Origin: Typha latifolia
Taxonomy: Eukaryota; Streptophyta; Magnoliopsida; Poales; Typhaceae
Direction: 5' to 3'
Assembly: GCA_019914945.1 (NCBI GenBank)
Contig: CM034107.1
Coordinates: 3,782,001-3,846,000 of the forward strand
DNA: 64,000 bases
Shown here piece by piece: positions 1 through 12,280 of the stretch. Under the pieces are notes generated by a model. It searched no databases. It had not been told where the DNA came from and was given only the letters and a program-made list of their open reading frames with translations. The first letter of the stretch is position 1, and the number at the start of each line of letters is the position of its first letter. The translations under genes and the position numbers were made by a program.

Positions 1-171
1 ATCAAAGAAAGACAACTTACACGAACCAATTTACGAACCGTGATAACTTTTCTCGAACTTGGGCACTCCAGAGGACCCGAGATGGAAAATTTATGCCAAG
101 GGGAGGACGAATCAAGAAGTAAACTACAGCTACAAAGTGGTGCAGCGAGAGGATTAGAAAGGCGAACTCAC

Positions 172-357
172 CGTCGTTGAGTTAGCCGTCAGAGCTCCAT
201 TTCTAGCCACAGCTCGAGGACTCCGGAAGGTGACCGGAACCAAACGGCGGGGGGTAAGGGCGGGAGGAGACGAGACGGGGCCGCGACGGAGGAGGAGAGG
301 GAGAGAGGGCTTGGGGAGGAGAGTTAGAATGGCGTCTGATAGGAAAAGGGAATCCAT
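172..357 (-). CDS. First exon of a gene running off the left edge (putative organelle-targeted N-terminus)
   Basis: An ATG at 357 (minus strand) opens a 62-codon exon that ends exactly at a strong donor, ACG|GTGAGT, with the GT at 171-170 (phase 0). The peptide begins MDSLFLSDAI and is rich in Ser, Pro, Leu, Arg and Thr with only two acidic residues, both in the first eight. That composition is usual for a chloroplast or mitochondrial transit peptide. The rest of the gene lies to the left of position 1, so the product cannot be named. The promoter should lie in 360-560, which holds a long GA/CT tract and a TTTTTAAAAA stretch. The gene follows the DOG1-like gene on the same strand. The exon call rests on composition plus the donor site and is inference; an unspliced spurious ORF is the alternative. 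Confidence 0.5.
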
Positions 358-464
358 TAAAGCCTCTCTCTACTCTAACTCTCTCTCTCCCCCCCTTTTT
401 AAAAAAGGGAGATGGGATTTTTCTTGTTTGGAGAAGACGAGACGTACCGGCGTTAATAAGGAGA

Positions 465-466
<2 letters not shown>

Positions 467-503
<37 letters not shown>
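467..503. repeat. (GA)n microsatellite
   Basis: An uninterrupted AG dinucleotide run lies about 110 bp upstream of the ATG at 357 on the minus strand. It is read as CT there, typical of plant 5' UTRs and core promoters. Confidence 0.95.
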
Positions 504-506
<3 letters not shown>

Positions 507-812
507 CGTCCTCTGGGCTGTGGGACATACGAAAGCTATGAGAAATTCTGGTTTCAGAAAACCGTGTGTGAAATCTCGACAAAGATATTTTACGCCATGG
601 ACCAGAAATTTTGGTCGATCTACAGATAAATATCCTACCTTTTTTAAGTTAATTTCTACAGTTAAGTAACGGTTAAAACTCAAACTAAAATCACTCGCCC
701 ATCTATGGAAAATATTACATGTATCATGTTGTAATCAATCTTATTCGACAAATTCCTTCTTCCGAGCATGACCGCGGAAAAGAACAAACTAAACGACGAC
801 ACAAGAACGGTC

Positions 813-1723
813 TCAATTCGCGATCGTAATGGCCAATGGCCCAACTCGAGCCCTCCACCTCTCCGCCGTTCGGTGCAGGATCACCTCTACGCCGGCGAAG
901 GCGGCCAAGAACTCCGCGGCCTGGGTCCGTTCGAGCACATCGTTCACCGCCACCTCCAATGCCCGGTACCTCAATCCGTTCGCCCTCCTCACCACCGTCT
1001 CCATCTTCCCCATCTCCTTCATGACCTCCTCCTTCGATCCCATCCTCACCGCGCACCTCGCCTGGTACTCCCCCACCTCCGATTCGATCACCGCCTCGTG
1101 GGCTCTCAACCTCTTCACCGCCTCAGAGATCGAGCGGTGTGCCCTCGGCGAGAGATTGGCGAGGGAGGAGGAGGAGGGGGAGGCGGCGGCGAGGGAGGGA
1201 ATGAGGGCGAGGATGGTGGAGGGGCGCCAGTCGCCGAGCCAGGAGAGGGCGGCGTTGAAGAGGGGAGGGTTCCAAGGGGGGAACAAGAGGCGGGAGACCT
1301 CGCGGGGAGATGAGGAGGGTTTGCCGTGGCGGTGGTGGTGGTAGTGGAGGCGGAGGCGGGCGAGCTCGGCGTCGACGAGGTCGTCGAGGGCGAAGCGGGC
1401 GCGGAGGCGGCGCTCGAGGCGGAGGGCACTCGCGCGCTGAGCGGCGCGCCACCGATCGCCGGCGGGGGAATCTGCCGGAGCTAGGAACCAAGAAGACCAA
1501 GAAAGTTTAGCGTTTAAGGAACTAGAAAGAGGAAAGTAATGGTGGGGAGATGGGTCATTACTGGATTTGGAGCAGTCGTGGAGCTTGAGGAGGGAGAAGC
1601 AGGTGATGGGCTCAACGAGGTGGTGGGGCTTCTTCTTTGGTTGGAGTTGGCGGTTGTCTTCCTCGTCGGATTTTCTGGAATTAAAATAGGATTCAAGAAT
1701 GCCATTAGTGCCTCCTTAGTGGG

Positions 1724-1805
<82 letters not shown>

Positions 1806-1841
1806 GAGGAGCTGGGATTTGGGCGTCTTCTTGATACGCAT
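813..1841 (-). CDS. DOG1-domain protein (DOG1-like / INAPERTURATE POLLEN1-like), start uncertain
   Basis: The solid coding part runs from about 1500 down to the stop at 813-815. It contains the DOG1-family core: a run near LVDAELARLRLHYHH, then LLFPPW, then SWLGDWRPSTI (family pattern WLGGWRP), followed by helices with RAHEAVIESEVGEYQ and a C-terminal helix ending PLAITIAN. DOG1 proteins act in seed dormancy, pollen aperture formation and, in TGA factors, behind a bZIP domain. No bZIP is visible here, so this is a stand-alone DOG1 protein. The frame is open back to a TAA at 1716-1718 without any ATG. An acceptor-like TTTTAATTCCAG ends at 1675. Joining ATG 1841 (MRIKKTPKSQ) through a donor AT|GTACTC at 1803 to that acceptor keeps frame (phase 2) and removes the (CT)n tract as a 129-nt intron. 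That model gives roughly 300 residues, a normal family size, but is inference. The domain call is firm and the N-terminus is not. Confidence 0.75.
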
Positions 1842-1887
1842 CTTGGAGTTCACCGCAACCTAGAGAGAGAGAGAGAGAGAGAGAGAC
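1726..1887. repeat. Two (GA)n microsatellites in the 5' region of the DOG1-like gene
   Basis: One long AG run covers about 1726-1800 and a second about 1862-1887, separated by unique sequence. On the transcribed (minus) strand they read as (CT)n, and they lie between the TATA box and the DOG1-coding region. Confidence 0.95.
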
Positions 1888-1958
1888 GTGGGAATTGGAA
1901 ATTTAAGAGCTTGATAATGGCGGGAGAGGAAGGAGCTGGGAGCGCAAGGGGTGTTGTT

Positions 1959-1966
1959 TATTTATA
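1959..1966 (-). promoter_or_regulatory. TATA box of the DOG1-like gene
   Basis: TATAAATA on the minus strand, about 120 nt upstream of the candidate ATG at 1841. It places transcription start near 1930, just before the CT-rich leader. Confidence 0.6.
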
Positions 1967-3512
1967 CAGAGTGAGAGAGAAGAGAGGGAGAAGATGAATG
2001 GGCTCGTACTGGAATAGAGCCAGCCCAAACATGCATTAAAGATTTCATCGTCTATCTAAAAGTTATTCGTAATCGTTTAATTAAAAAATAATTTTTAATT
2101 TTTTATATATATTTAATATTCATATTTGGACAAAAAATATTAATTCAAATATAAATTACACTATTCGATATGTGTCGGATCTGTTTTATTAGAAGTCACC
2201 TGGTCCTCCCAGAACTTAATGCCTTCTATGAGTCTATCTGTCTACAATTGAGTATTAATTGGACTCCCTACTGTGTGACATCTACATATTAAATTTCCCA
2301 CACTATCATACTACAAGCTTATGGCCTAATATGGAAGAGAAAAATCTAAATGCACAACTACTACAAAAGTAATAGAATTGGGTTGGGAGCTTATCAAATA
2401 TTAATTACACCTGTGGACTTAACTAATATTATTACTAAAAAAATAGCCCCTTAATTGTTGTTGATGCTAGCTGTCTAACATGTCACATCAGATACATAAG
2501 TTTAAATGGATTTAGAGTTTTTGACCGAACTTAGAGCTAATTTAAATTTTATTTATCGAAATAGATTATTCCTCTAATTTAATATTAAAAAAAGTCTATT
2601 TCAATATAGCTATAAGTAATACGCTGATCATATTAGGATATTTGTTCAAGTAAAACACTGATATGATCAATTAAAATAAAAAATATCAAAAATTCAGTGT
2701 TTTACTAGGAATAGATGATACACATAAAACACTGAACAATTAAGTATTTTATTGTTAAAGATACTAAACTATTTAATATCTTATTAAGACGCTGAACTAC
2801 TCACTTTCGCAAATTATAATTTTCTGATCGATAGTCTATTTTGGATAGATAATATGTCATTATGAAGATGAAAGAAATTGAATTTAGTGATTATCAAAGC
2901 TTAATTGAACCTCAAACAAGAAATATATGAATAAAAATATTTTAAAAAAATTGTAATGTCCTAACTTTGTGCTTAGTTATCCATTTTAGTTATAAAAATA
3001 TATTATTGTAAAGATAAATAAAAAAATCTATAAGGTAGAGTTACTTAATAATTCCCTGAAGCCAATTGGCTCAAAATCACAACAACAAAAAAAACACCTT
3101 AGATTTACTTTTAAATTTTTTTTAGTTTTTTTTAACAAAACACTCTAACTCTTCTGCGTTTTACTTTTAGTTGGGTAAAATGATGAAATTACCAACGTTT
3201 TATGTAAATGACTATAGTGAAATGGACTCAAGCTTGATGTGTAATTTATTTGGGTATATAAGTTTCGAAAGAGGCCCAGTTTGGTCAAAAACTTATGGAT
3301 TTAGGATAACCTCCCTAATTTGAGTATTCCACTCTTTCAATCCGTTTAGTTCAAACTCAACTCGTTTAAATTGATTAAGTTAAGTTGTGTCAAATCGTTT
3401 GTAACTCGGTAATTCTATTTATGACCAAAATAATCTGTTAATGATCAAATGAACTAATTTATGACTCAAATAATTTGTTTATAATTTGAATAACTCATGT
3501 AAATCTAAATAA

Positions 3513-3525
3513 TTGCCACCCCTAT
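3513..3525. mobile_element. hAT-type element terminus (isolated)
   Basis: The motif TTGCCACCCCTAT matches the right terminus common in plant hAT elements (TAGGGGTG... in inverse) and recurs at 50163. It is preceded by repeated 'no-consensus' words resembling TGACTCAAATAA. No matching left end is found, so only a remnant can be claimed. Confidence 0.3.
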
Positions 3526-3574
3526 AATCGCATCAAATATAAACTGAAAGGAATATTTATCTTCTCATCAACTC

Positions 3575-3619
3575 TCTCGCTCTCTCTCTCTCTCTCTCTC
3601 CAACTCCCAACTATATAAT
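3575..3619 (+). promoter_or_regulatory. CT-rich stretch followed by TATATAAT (possible core promoter)
   Basis: A (CT)n tract is followed at 3612-3619 by TATATAAT and then by a C/T-rich, leader-like segment. It lies 800 bp upstream of the PI-PLC ATG on the same strand. It could be a distal promoter with a leader intron, or chance in AT-rich DNA. Confidence 0.25.
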
Positions 3620-4291
3620 AAAATCCCATTTCCTCCTCACTCTAGACTCTTCCCACCAACTAATTGTCCTCTTCCTCTCTTATTTGTAAAAGCCAGCAAA
3701 TTGAATAATTTTTTTTATTATCTAAATTTTAAGCTACGTGCGTCTTTTCAATAATTATTTTAAACAAAATGTCATCAAGACCTGCTCTAAGCCGTCGCGT
3801 TGTCAAATCATCAACCAAGTTGATCCGTTAAGTCATACTACTAGACAATTTCTCTATAATATTATTTTAGATTAGAGTTGAATTTTTGACCTCCTATCAT
3901 CATCGAGAAATTTTTTTATTAAGAATAATTTTTTCTTTACTATTTGAAGTCCCTAGTCATATTTTTTGTTCACGCTCATTTTTAAATTTAAATATAAATC
4001 TAGATGAATTTAATTAAACTGCTGAAAATTTCTATATTAATAGTTAATGTTTGAAAATCTTCGTCCGATTTAGTAGACATAATTCTATATAAATTATTTT
4101 ATATTGCAGTAATTTATTTATTTAAAAATTATTGTCTAATTTAGCGATTTTACTGAGCTGAATTCTCACGGAATAAAACTTTGATTCTTATCTAAATTTT
4201 GAAGCGTACTATGTGAAAAGATTTGGGAGGGCTAGTTTGGTCAAGAACTCCAAATTGAACCGATAAAAGCAAAAAAGATCAATAAAGCAAA

Positions 4292-4296
<5 letters not shown>

Positions 4297-4334
<38 letters not shown>

Positions 4335-4345
4335 TCTCTCTCTTT
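4297..4345. repeat. (CT)n microsatellite in the probable 5' UTR of the PI-PLC gene
   Basis: A CT run with a few interrupting T residues, about 75 bp upstream of the ATG. Pyrimidine tracts at this position are common in plant leaders. Confidence 0.9.
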
Positions 4346-4419
4346 CCAAACACCAGTCTTTGGAGTAGTTGGTAGTAGCAAGCAAGCAGCATCAAAGAAG
4401 AAAGAAGAAAGCAGCACTA

Positions 4420-7400
4420 ATGATGGCATCCCATCTCCTCTCCGTCCTCCTCTCCAGCTTACTCCTCTTCCCTTCTCCCACATCTTCCTGCTCTTCCCAC
4501 AGCTGCCAGGTCTCTCCTCCTCTCTTCGTTATCACTCTTTCTATCTTTGTGAGCTAGTACTTGGTCTGAGCTTTGTAAAGTTTGCACCTTTGTAGCTCTC
4601 GGACTCGTGCTCGTCGGCCGACGACTGCGCCGGAGGCCTCTATTGCGGCACTTGCTCGGCTTCCGGCATGACTAAGCCTTCCTGCATCCGTGCCCAGGCT
4701 GTAGAACCCACGTCCATTGTAGCCCACTTTCTCCTTTCCCCCCTCTCTCTCTCTCTAGATTTTTCTTTCTCTCTCTAATTCTTTTGGTGCAGGTGAAGGG
4801 GTTGCCCTTTAACAGATACACCTGGCTGGTGACCCACAACTCCTTCTCCATTGTCAATGAGCCGTCGTCCACCGGCGTGCAGAGAGTCACCTTCTACAAC
4901 CAGGAAGACACTGTTACTAACCAATTGAGGGTAATTACTCCGCGATCCTTTCGTTTGCACTTGTAACTTGGAGTTTTGGGATTTGGGTTCCTGTTTTCCT
5001 GGCTGAATTGTTACTTAATTTGTGTCCTTTTTGTGTTCTTGGTGCAAATTGTAGAATGGTGTGAGGGGATTAATGCTGGATATGTATGACTTTGATGGAG
5101 ATGTCTGGCTTTGCCACTCATTTCAGGGTCAATGCTATAATTTTACTGCATTTGTAAGTTAAAGTTCAAATCTTTTTGTCCTTTTCTTTTACCTACTTGC
5201 CTCATATGTTGTAGAAATGAGCAGCAAGAGCAGAGCTCCATTAAAGGGTTTTAGTCCATGTGATGTTAGGAACCAGCAATCAACACTCTGAAGGAGGTGG
5301 AGTCATTTCTGTCAGAGAATCCGACGGAGATTGTGACCATATTCATTGAAGATTATGTCCGTGCTCCCATGGGTTTGAGCAAGCTTTTTACTAATGCAGA
5401 CTTGGTGAAGTTTTGGTATCCAGCCTCAGAAATGCCGACTAATGGCAAGGATTGGCCAAGTGTGACAGATATGGTGGCAAAGAACCATCGATTGCTGGTT
5501 TTTACTTCGGATTCTTCAAAAGAAGCTACTGAAGGAATTGCTTACCAATGGAGGTACTTGTTGGAGAATGAGTGTAAGTCCTTAAAATCTTGATAATTAA
5601 GTTGGCCAAATTTCTAAACCTACTTTTTACTTAAGTAACCTACAAAAGCACAATCTTTAGATCCTACATAATTGACCAAGAATTACCCCAATAATAGGGT
5701 GGCATAGAAGTGTCTCATACTGTGAGAAGGGGTCTTTTTGCTATATCTACATTCATGGGTTTGCAAAATAACTTCTGAAACAACGCACTTGAGAGTATAT
5801 GATTGCTTCAACAAATTTAAGTAAAATGATGGTAGGATTTTGAAAGGCAAGATAAAATTTAGATTAATCTGTTCAGATTGTTTGTACTAAGAACCTTTAA
5901 AGGTTAACTATATCCTTCTGTCAGATATGATCCCATTTATGCTGATCTCGAATAATACTTTTTGGCAATTCGTAAGAAATCTCCTTCATGTTCATAAAAG
6001 AAGCATAAGTATACTAAATAAGCAACCGAATTTTCATCTAGCAAGAGTCCAGTGATATGTTCTTTCTTGAACGGTGATGTTATTTGCATGTTAATATCTA
6101 CGCATTTGGTACTATCCGTCTCAGATAACAAATGTGTTCATGACAAAGTAAAATGTATTTATATCTTTCATTAGAACCAAAAAAAAACTGCTTCTGAAGA
6201 TTATCATCTGAGTTCCTCTGGTTGGCAGCATGAACTGCAGCAAAATGAGTTGAAATTGGGCAGTGCCACCTCTCATAAGCTCAAGAGAAACAATTTCTTG
6301 GATGCCTTCTTCAAGCCAATTATGTCGCTTCAAGCTTGATAGAGAATTAATTTATGTTTGATGTTGAACTTCTGACGTCTTTGCTTGGTCAGGATGGAAA
6401 GAACAGAAAAAAGAATCATGTCCAGGAAGGAACCATTAATTGTTGAAGACACTTTGTGCTTTGGGGAGATCATATAACTCGGTTGGTCCTATCATTGGCC
6501 TTGGTACATTCAATCTTGTGAATTAGAAGTTGGGAGTTCGACATGCTTTAGAAAAGATGAAACTTTGATGCAGATCCTGATAGATTAGTTAGTACTGAAT
6601 CTACTGATACGCAAAAGAACAGGGGATAAACAAAGTTGCACAAGAAATCAAATTTATGAGTCATATTACAAAATTCTTGGAAAAAAACAAACACTAGTTA
6701 AGATGTGAAACAATTGTATCTTGAAATCAATTTGGTTTCATGCCAAGCAGATTGATCTTAAAAGTTATATACTTACTAAGACATGGTATTAATTGATTCA
6801 GGAAAATATTAATGATAGGATTGTTAGGGACTTAATCTAGTAAGTTCTAGATAAGGAAAGAGGCATCAAATAAAGATAGGTGTTTTTCTATACTACAACT
6901 CATGGATTGTAAATGGAAAGAGAATGGCACATCTTTGCATTGGAAGGATAAGACAATCTCAGATTCTTGATGTAACAGGATGGTTTAATTTTTAAAGATT
7001 GTCATCTAGAGAGTCTTGAGATCCAAACTGTCAGTGTCATACCAAAGAGCAATATCTGGGAAGAAGGTAGAAAAAGGTGGGATAGGGCTTGAATCATGTG
7101 GTGGAATCCTCTAATTCTTGGTCAATAGTTTCTAACCACTTCTAACCATTTATTGCATCTTGAGTGTTCTCCTTGGAGCTACATGCTAATTTATGATGCT
7201 GACTTTCAGCATCTTTATATTTTATATTCTAACAAGAAGCAGTTTTTTCTTCTTTCTTTTTTTTATCTAATTCAGTACTGATTGTCTTGGTACCATCTGG
7301 TTGTGAATTACTAAAATCTTCTTGCTGGTGAACAAGGCATCATCATTTGCTGAATATCACTAAATCATTTGAAAATGAAATGAAGATTATCCGGGTATAA

Positions 7401-8936
7401 AACGTAGCATCTGGGAAAATGACCAACTCCCAGACTTATTAGGATTTAACATCAAAATAGTTAATCTGAGCTACTTGAGCTAGTATTCTATGCCCATCAG
7501 TTGTACTTGACTGAACATACTGCGGACTAAGAATTTGAAGTGAACTACAGGACAAGAGCAAATTGCCGCTTTCCATTGGAAAATCATGGTTCTACTATTT
7601 CCGTGGAATAGAATGCCAGTTTGCCTATCAACTAATCATGGAATGAGTAATATGAGCATCTAGAAATTTGTAGGTTAACAAGCATGATCTTAATTATTAC
7701 CAACTGTGGGTACCATGTTTCTCGCCCCACATTTTCTCTCAAATTCTTTCGCAATTTCTCTTTCTAAGGTTCCTCCGCTCGTTTTAATTTCAAAGTGGAA
7801 TTTTTGTGGCTTTTATTCTAACAATGCAATGTTGGCAGCTGGAGATCCAGGGATTGTACCAGGATCTTGTCCAAATAGGAAGGAGTCACAAGCTCTAAGA
7901 TCAAGATATGCATCTTTATTTCTTCAAAACTACTTCCCTACAATCCCCGTTGAAAATGAAGCTTGCAAAGAGCATTCCAATGGACTTGCTGAAATGGTCG
8001 AGGCTTGCTTTAAAGCAGCTGGAAACAGAATGCCCAACTTTCTGGCAGTAAACTTTTACATGGTAACTCTACTTTGCACCAAAGAGAAGATGATGCTTGT
8101 TAAAGCAAATTAAAGTTTCTGATTATAGGAGATATTTTGCAGAGAAGCAATGGTGGAGGCGTTTTCGATATCCAAGACAGAATAAATGGGCTAGCCCTAT
8201 GTGGCTGTAACAGCATTACTGCCTGCCAGGTCCATCTGAACTTATTTACCCTACATTAAAAAAAAAAAGACATGTTCTGCATTTTGTTTGTCATTTATTC
8301 ATCTTTCTGTATCTCTGATATTTCTTCGTGTTTAACAAAATAGATGGAACACAAACAGTTTTTTCTCCATATTGAAGCCTAGTTGCAGAAAACCTCCTTC
8401 TCTGATACACTTAATAATCAACTAAATTTTTAGGTATATTTTAGAAAACTACCTCTTATTCATTCTTAAAGAATATTTTTCGCAATAATACCATTCAGGT
8501 GCTCCTTTTACGATTGCAAGGGAGAGAAGAAAGGGGGATTAGAGTAAAAATTACTGAATATTTCTCAAAAACTAAGTGCTGTTAAAAAATGGAGATGCTG
8601 ATTTGTATAAATGAAAAATATCAGTAGTTTTCTGCAACTGATAAAATGTTGATACTCTGGTAGTGACATGCAAAAGAAAAGGAAAAAGATAAAAAGATTT
8701 TTTTCTTTTTATAGTCATGGAAGACTTTCTGAAGCTCCCTTTATGATATCTTGCAGGGTGGAGCACCAATGGGAGTCTGCAAGAGCACTGGAGCATCTAC
8801 TCAAACTCCGGCAATCACCGGAAACACTTACTCAGGGTACATACAATTTAAAGGATCTGCTTCGAAATTACACTTTTCTGGTTTCTTGGTTTTCATCCTG
8901 ATTGATATTTTGATAATTGTGGCACGCCTGTCATAG
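4420..8936 (+). CDS. PI-PLC X domain-containing secreted protein, complete, 8 exons
   Basis: Exons 4420-4509, 4596-4718, 4793-4930, 5055-5153, 5270-5573, 7839-8062, 8143-8229 and 8757-8936 join to 1245 nt (414 residues). All introns are GT-AG, and intron 5 is 2.3 kb. Residues 1 to about 25 (MMASHLLSVLLSS) form a signal peptide. A Cys-rich segment follows (SCSSADDCAGGLYCGTC), then the PI-PLC X domain with the first catalytic-type His in WLVTHNSF (His86) and the second in DVWLCHSF (His138), plus GVRGLMLDMYDFDGD, EIVTIFIEDY and LLVFTSD. A distal region has NYFPTIP, NFLAVNFYM and LCGCNSITAC. The last about 20 residues are hydrophobic, as in a GPI-anchored or membrane-tethered protein. This is the plant family of At5g67130-like proteins. 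Phosphoinositide cleavage is a family inference; no Y domain or C2 domain is present, so it is not a classical plant PLC. The first of two consecutive ATGs was chosen. Confidence 0.93.
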
Positions 8937-10560
8937 TGGATGATCATCAATTGTAACCACAATATCATTTATATATTCATGAGGTTGTGTTGACAGATTG
9001 TTCTTCATTAAGGTATATCCTACATTAATCAGCAGAAGTGCAAAAAATATAAATTGAAACTAAATTTGCCGGCGATGTCAAATGTACCAAAATGGACTGT
9101 AAGAGGTGGATTCTAAAGGTTCACAATCAATGAAGATTTTTCAAAACTAGGGGCCTGGTCACCCCTCCTGAATTTAAACTTCAATTCAACCTTAAGCGAA
9201 GGAGAGATGGATTCCGAATGTTGACATACAACACTTCCATTACTAGCTAGCAAAAATATAGTTTATAAAAGAATCGTGATATGTGTTCTCAAATAGTATA
9301 TCTAATTGTCAGAATATAAAATATAAAAAATCACTGTTCTCCCAAAGCTTTTATAATAGTAGTCGGTGAGTTAACATAAATTAGCATATAAAAAATCACC
9401 ATTTTCAAATCATGGTTAGTATTAGGACAGGAAATTAGGCTAAATTATATAGTGGCAAAAATTGAGAATATATGAGTAGGATTTTTACTGAAATTCTACT
9501 GCTTATACAAACTGCTAAGTTTTTTCAGCATGCATAACTTTTTTCGGATAAATGCAGGATTCAATCAACCTTTTTCAATTTTACTGCTGGTGATAAATTT
9601 TCTACCAGAAATTTGGGAACTGCATGATATGTAATTGGATCGCAAATTTTCATGCTTGCAATATTTTGGCTTTCTTCCCTGAGCTTGGTTTTCAAATTAA
9701 AAGTTCACCACGTTCAGTAATAAAAGGTTCTCCATGATCAAGATTTTTTCTCTAGACCTTTTAAAGATGAGACTCATATAGCACCCCGAGAATCTTTGAT
9801 AGAATAAACCCTCTTCTGCCGGCCGCCGCCTCCTTTGCCTCGTCTTATATCGTCGGGTAGAACCGTGCTTGATGCACTATGCTTACTTATAGTTATATTT
9901 ATTATAACTAATTATGATGCTTGTGTTAATGAGTCGTCACTCAATTTTCTCTCTATCTTCTCCCTCTTATCTATATTACACTCATTTATACTGTGCTGGT
10001 CTGCTAATGAATTTTGCTGCATAATATATTTTCCCAAAAAAAATGAAATAAAAGATAGAGTTTGACCCTAATCTCATCTGAAGCGACTATTATAATACTT
10101 CTTCTATAATTGTGAACCGAATGAACTGGGTCATTATTTGCCATATATATTATGTAAACCCAATGATCGATGATATATTACAATATTACAAAACAAATAA
10201 CAAGGTTTTGAGATTGCATCAAATGATGATTATGAAATCCAAGAGCACAGAAGCAGCAATTAAAAAGTTAATAAAAGTATGAGACGTTGGATGTGTTTAG
10301 CACTTGATCCAAATTACTCCTACCAAAACAGTGATTCAAGCGAATTCTCTCCTCATGCCCCCACCCCAAATCCCCCATATAAGATCACTATTGTTCAGGC
10401 GCCGCAGCTTTCTCGAAAATCACCTTGGAAATCCCAAAATATGTGAGTTTCTAGGAACTTTCAAAGTCTTTGGCCCTACGGACAACGAGCCTTCTTCAGC
10501 GACAAATGAATCAAATAAGAGGAGTTTTTTGACCGGACCAGTCGAGCAGAGCCCGAGCCG
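8937..10560. other. AT-rich intergenic region, no gene recognised
   Basis: It contains the 3' UTR of the PI-PLC gene at its left end. Short ORFs near 9835 and 10304 have no recognisable domain and no codon bias. Nothing else can be supported. Confidence 0.6.
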
Positions 10561-10570
10561 CTCGTCAAAC

Positions 10571-10581
10571 TTGACACCCCT
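10571..10581. mobile_element. hAT-type terminus
   Basis: TTGACACCCCT is the usual right-hand terminus of plant hAT elements. The sequence to its left (GAGCCGCTCGTCAAAC) has the subterminal, GAGC-rich composition also seen at 12060-12120. Its partner end is not found. Confidence 0.35.
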
Positions 10582-10894
10582 ATTACCCGAGGATAGAAAT
10601 GACCAACCCGATTAAGTTCGGCTTGAACTTACCCATTTTATCCAGGTTAAACCCAGCCCGAGTTAGGTATGGGCCCGACTTGACTCAAGCCTGACGTGGT
10701 AATAAATGGCACGGGCTACGTCTTTGCCCACTCATGGCCCTACCTAATATGTAGTCTATTCTTATTATTTTTCAGTACCCACGTCAGATATTAATAATCT
10801 AAGCATATTTCTATGAAAGATTACTAAAATATTTTTATGAAGGCTTACTGTACTCAATCTGATAAAATATAATATTTTTTGGTCAAAATTTGAC

Positions 10895-12134
10895 CAAACA
10901 AGTTTGATGCTCTAGAATGGTGGAGACTAAACATGTTGAAATTTCCCATTATTTTCAAGATGACTCGAGATATCCTTTCGGTTCCTGTTACCACTATTGT
11001 ATCTGAATCAACTTTTAGCGCTGGCGGTAGGGTTTTAAATGATTTTTGAAACTCTTTGTCTTCAGAGACAATGGAGGCTTTGATAATGTGGAGGGAATTG
11101 GATTAGATAATCATTAAATCAGCTCCTCTAAGGTATGTGTACTATACTTCTCATAATAAAATTTTCCCATTTTATGCTTTTATAAACTATTGCTAACTTC
11201 TTTTTTATAATCTTATTTTCTTTAGGTATCGGTGATGAAAAATGTGTTTGTGAAGATTCCAAATGTAGTTTGATATTTAGGTATCATATGTATGTCTTTT
11301 CCATTTGTATAGCATTTTCATTTGCATAGATGATAGAAGAGGCAAGGATATATTAAAAATATTTTGAATTGAGAGCAATGACGTTTAAGTTAATTAACAG
11401 CTGAATTTTCTGAAATTTTCCATCATTGTTTGTTTATACTGGTTGCAATGATATTTAAGCTGCAATTAACTTGTTTCCATTTTTTTTTGCAGTTATAGGA
11501 TGAAGCTTATTTTTGGTGTTGAGACTTAAGAGTGCTAAATAAATTTAGTTGTAATATTTGACATGTTATTAGATTTTATTTAATTTTTGGCAAGATATAA
11601 GTTAAGTATTTTATATTGTAATATATAGCGAGCGATAGACATGATTTGGATGTCAAAATTTGGATTTGCTTTAAGCCAAATTTTGATGAATGGTACTATG
11701 TTAACATTTTGCAATTGGTGTGATAATTTGGTTGGCTTTAGTAAAGTTTTTGTATAATTTAAGTTCATTTAGTTGGCTTTTGTTATATTTACTGGTAAAA
11801 ATTTTGAAATTGGTATGATTACTAATCACTGATTAACTTTAAAATTTATAGTCAATTTGGTTGGCTTTTATTTTATTTATAGATTAAATTTGTTATTCAA
11901 TTTTAGCTTTTTTTCACTTTAAATAGGTTGTGGCTCGGCTTGGGCTCGAATTGACTCAATCCAACTCGAGCCAACTCGGTTTAAATGAGGCTTGATAATA
12001 GGCTCATTTCAGGCTCGGGCTCAATTATGCTTGAGTCGAGCCAAGCCTGAGCCCAATAAAGAAGCTCGAAATTAATTTCAAGCCGAGCCTGAGCAGCAGC
12101 CAGCTCGCTCAGGCTCGGCTAGTTTACACCCTAT
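10895..12134 (+). pseudogene. Degenerate hAT transposon with transposase C-terminal (dimerisation) remnant
   Basis: In one frame, 10898-11106 reads FDALEWWRLN, KFPIIFKMTRDILSVPV, SESTFSAGGRVL, then a stop, then SSETMEALIMW. This is the hAT-C dimerisation domain of RICESLEEPER/DAYSLEEPER-type transposases. The stop is TGA at 11047-11049 where the family usually has Arg (CGA), consistent with a C-to-T change. Upstream transposase parts (BED finger, catalytic core) are missing. The right end is marked by GAGCC-rich subterminal repeats (11940-12120) and a terminus TTTACACCCTAT at 12123-12134. The left end cannot be placed. The element is clearly dead. Confidence 0.75.
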
Positions 12135-12280
12135 CAAGTAATAAAAATAAACAAATCTTTGGACACCGACTTACACAAATGTTGTATTTAATAGACATGA
12201 TCATGGTCATGATAGCAGCAGGTGTTAAAGTGGAACGTTTAGATTTTCTGTTAAATTTAACTCAGTATTATAATTATTTT

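Larger units (their letters stand above)
1990..4230. other. AT-rich intergenic region without a recognisable gene
   Basis: No ORF with coding character is visible. The stretch holds homopolymer-rich AT sequence, a hAT-type terminus near 3513 and a CT-rich, TATA-containing segment near 3580-3620. It separates a minus-strand and a plus-strand gene, so both promoters could lie here. Confidence 0.6.

Noticed and set aside
230..541. Plus-strand ORF over the left-edge region
   Set aside because: It runs through the first exon of the minus-strand gene and a GA repeat; its Arg/Glu-rich product is a low-complexity shadow.
768..1344. Overlapping plus-strand ORFs opposite the DOG1-like gene
   Set aside because: They are antisense shadows of GC-rich coding sequence without any domain of their own.
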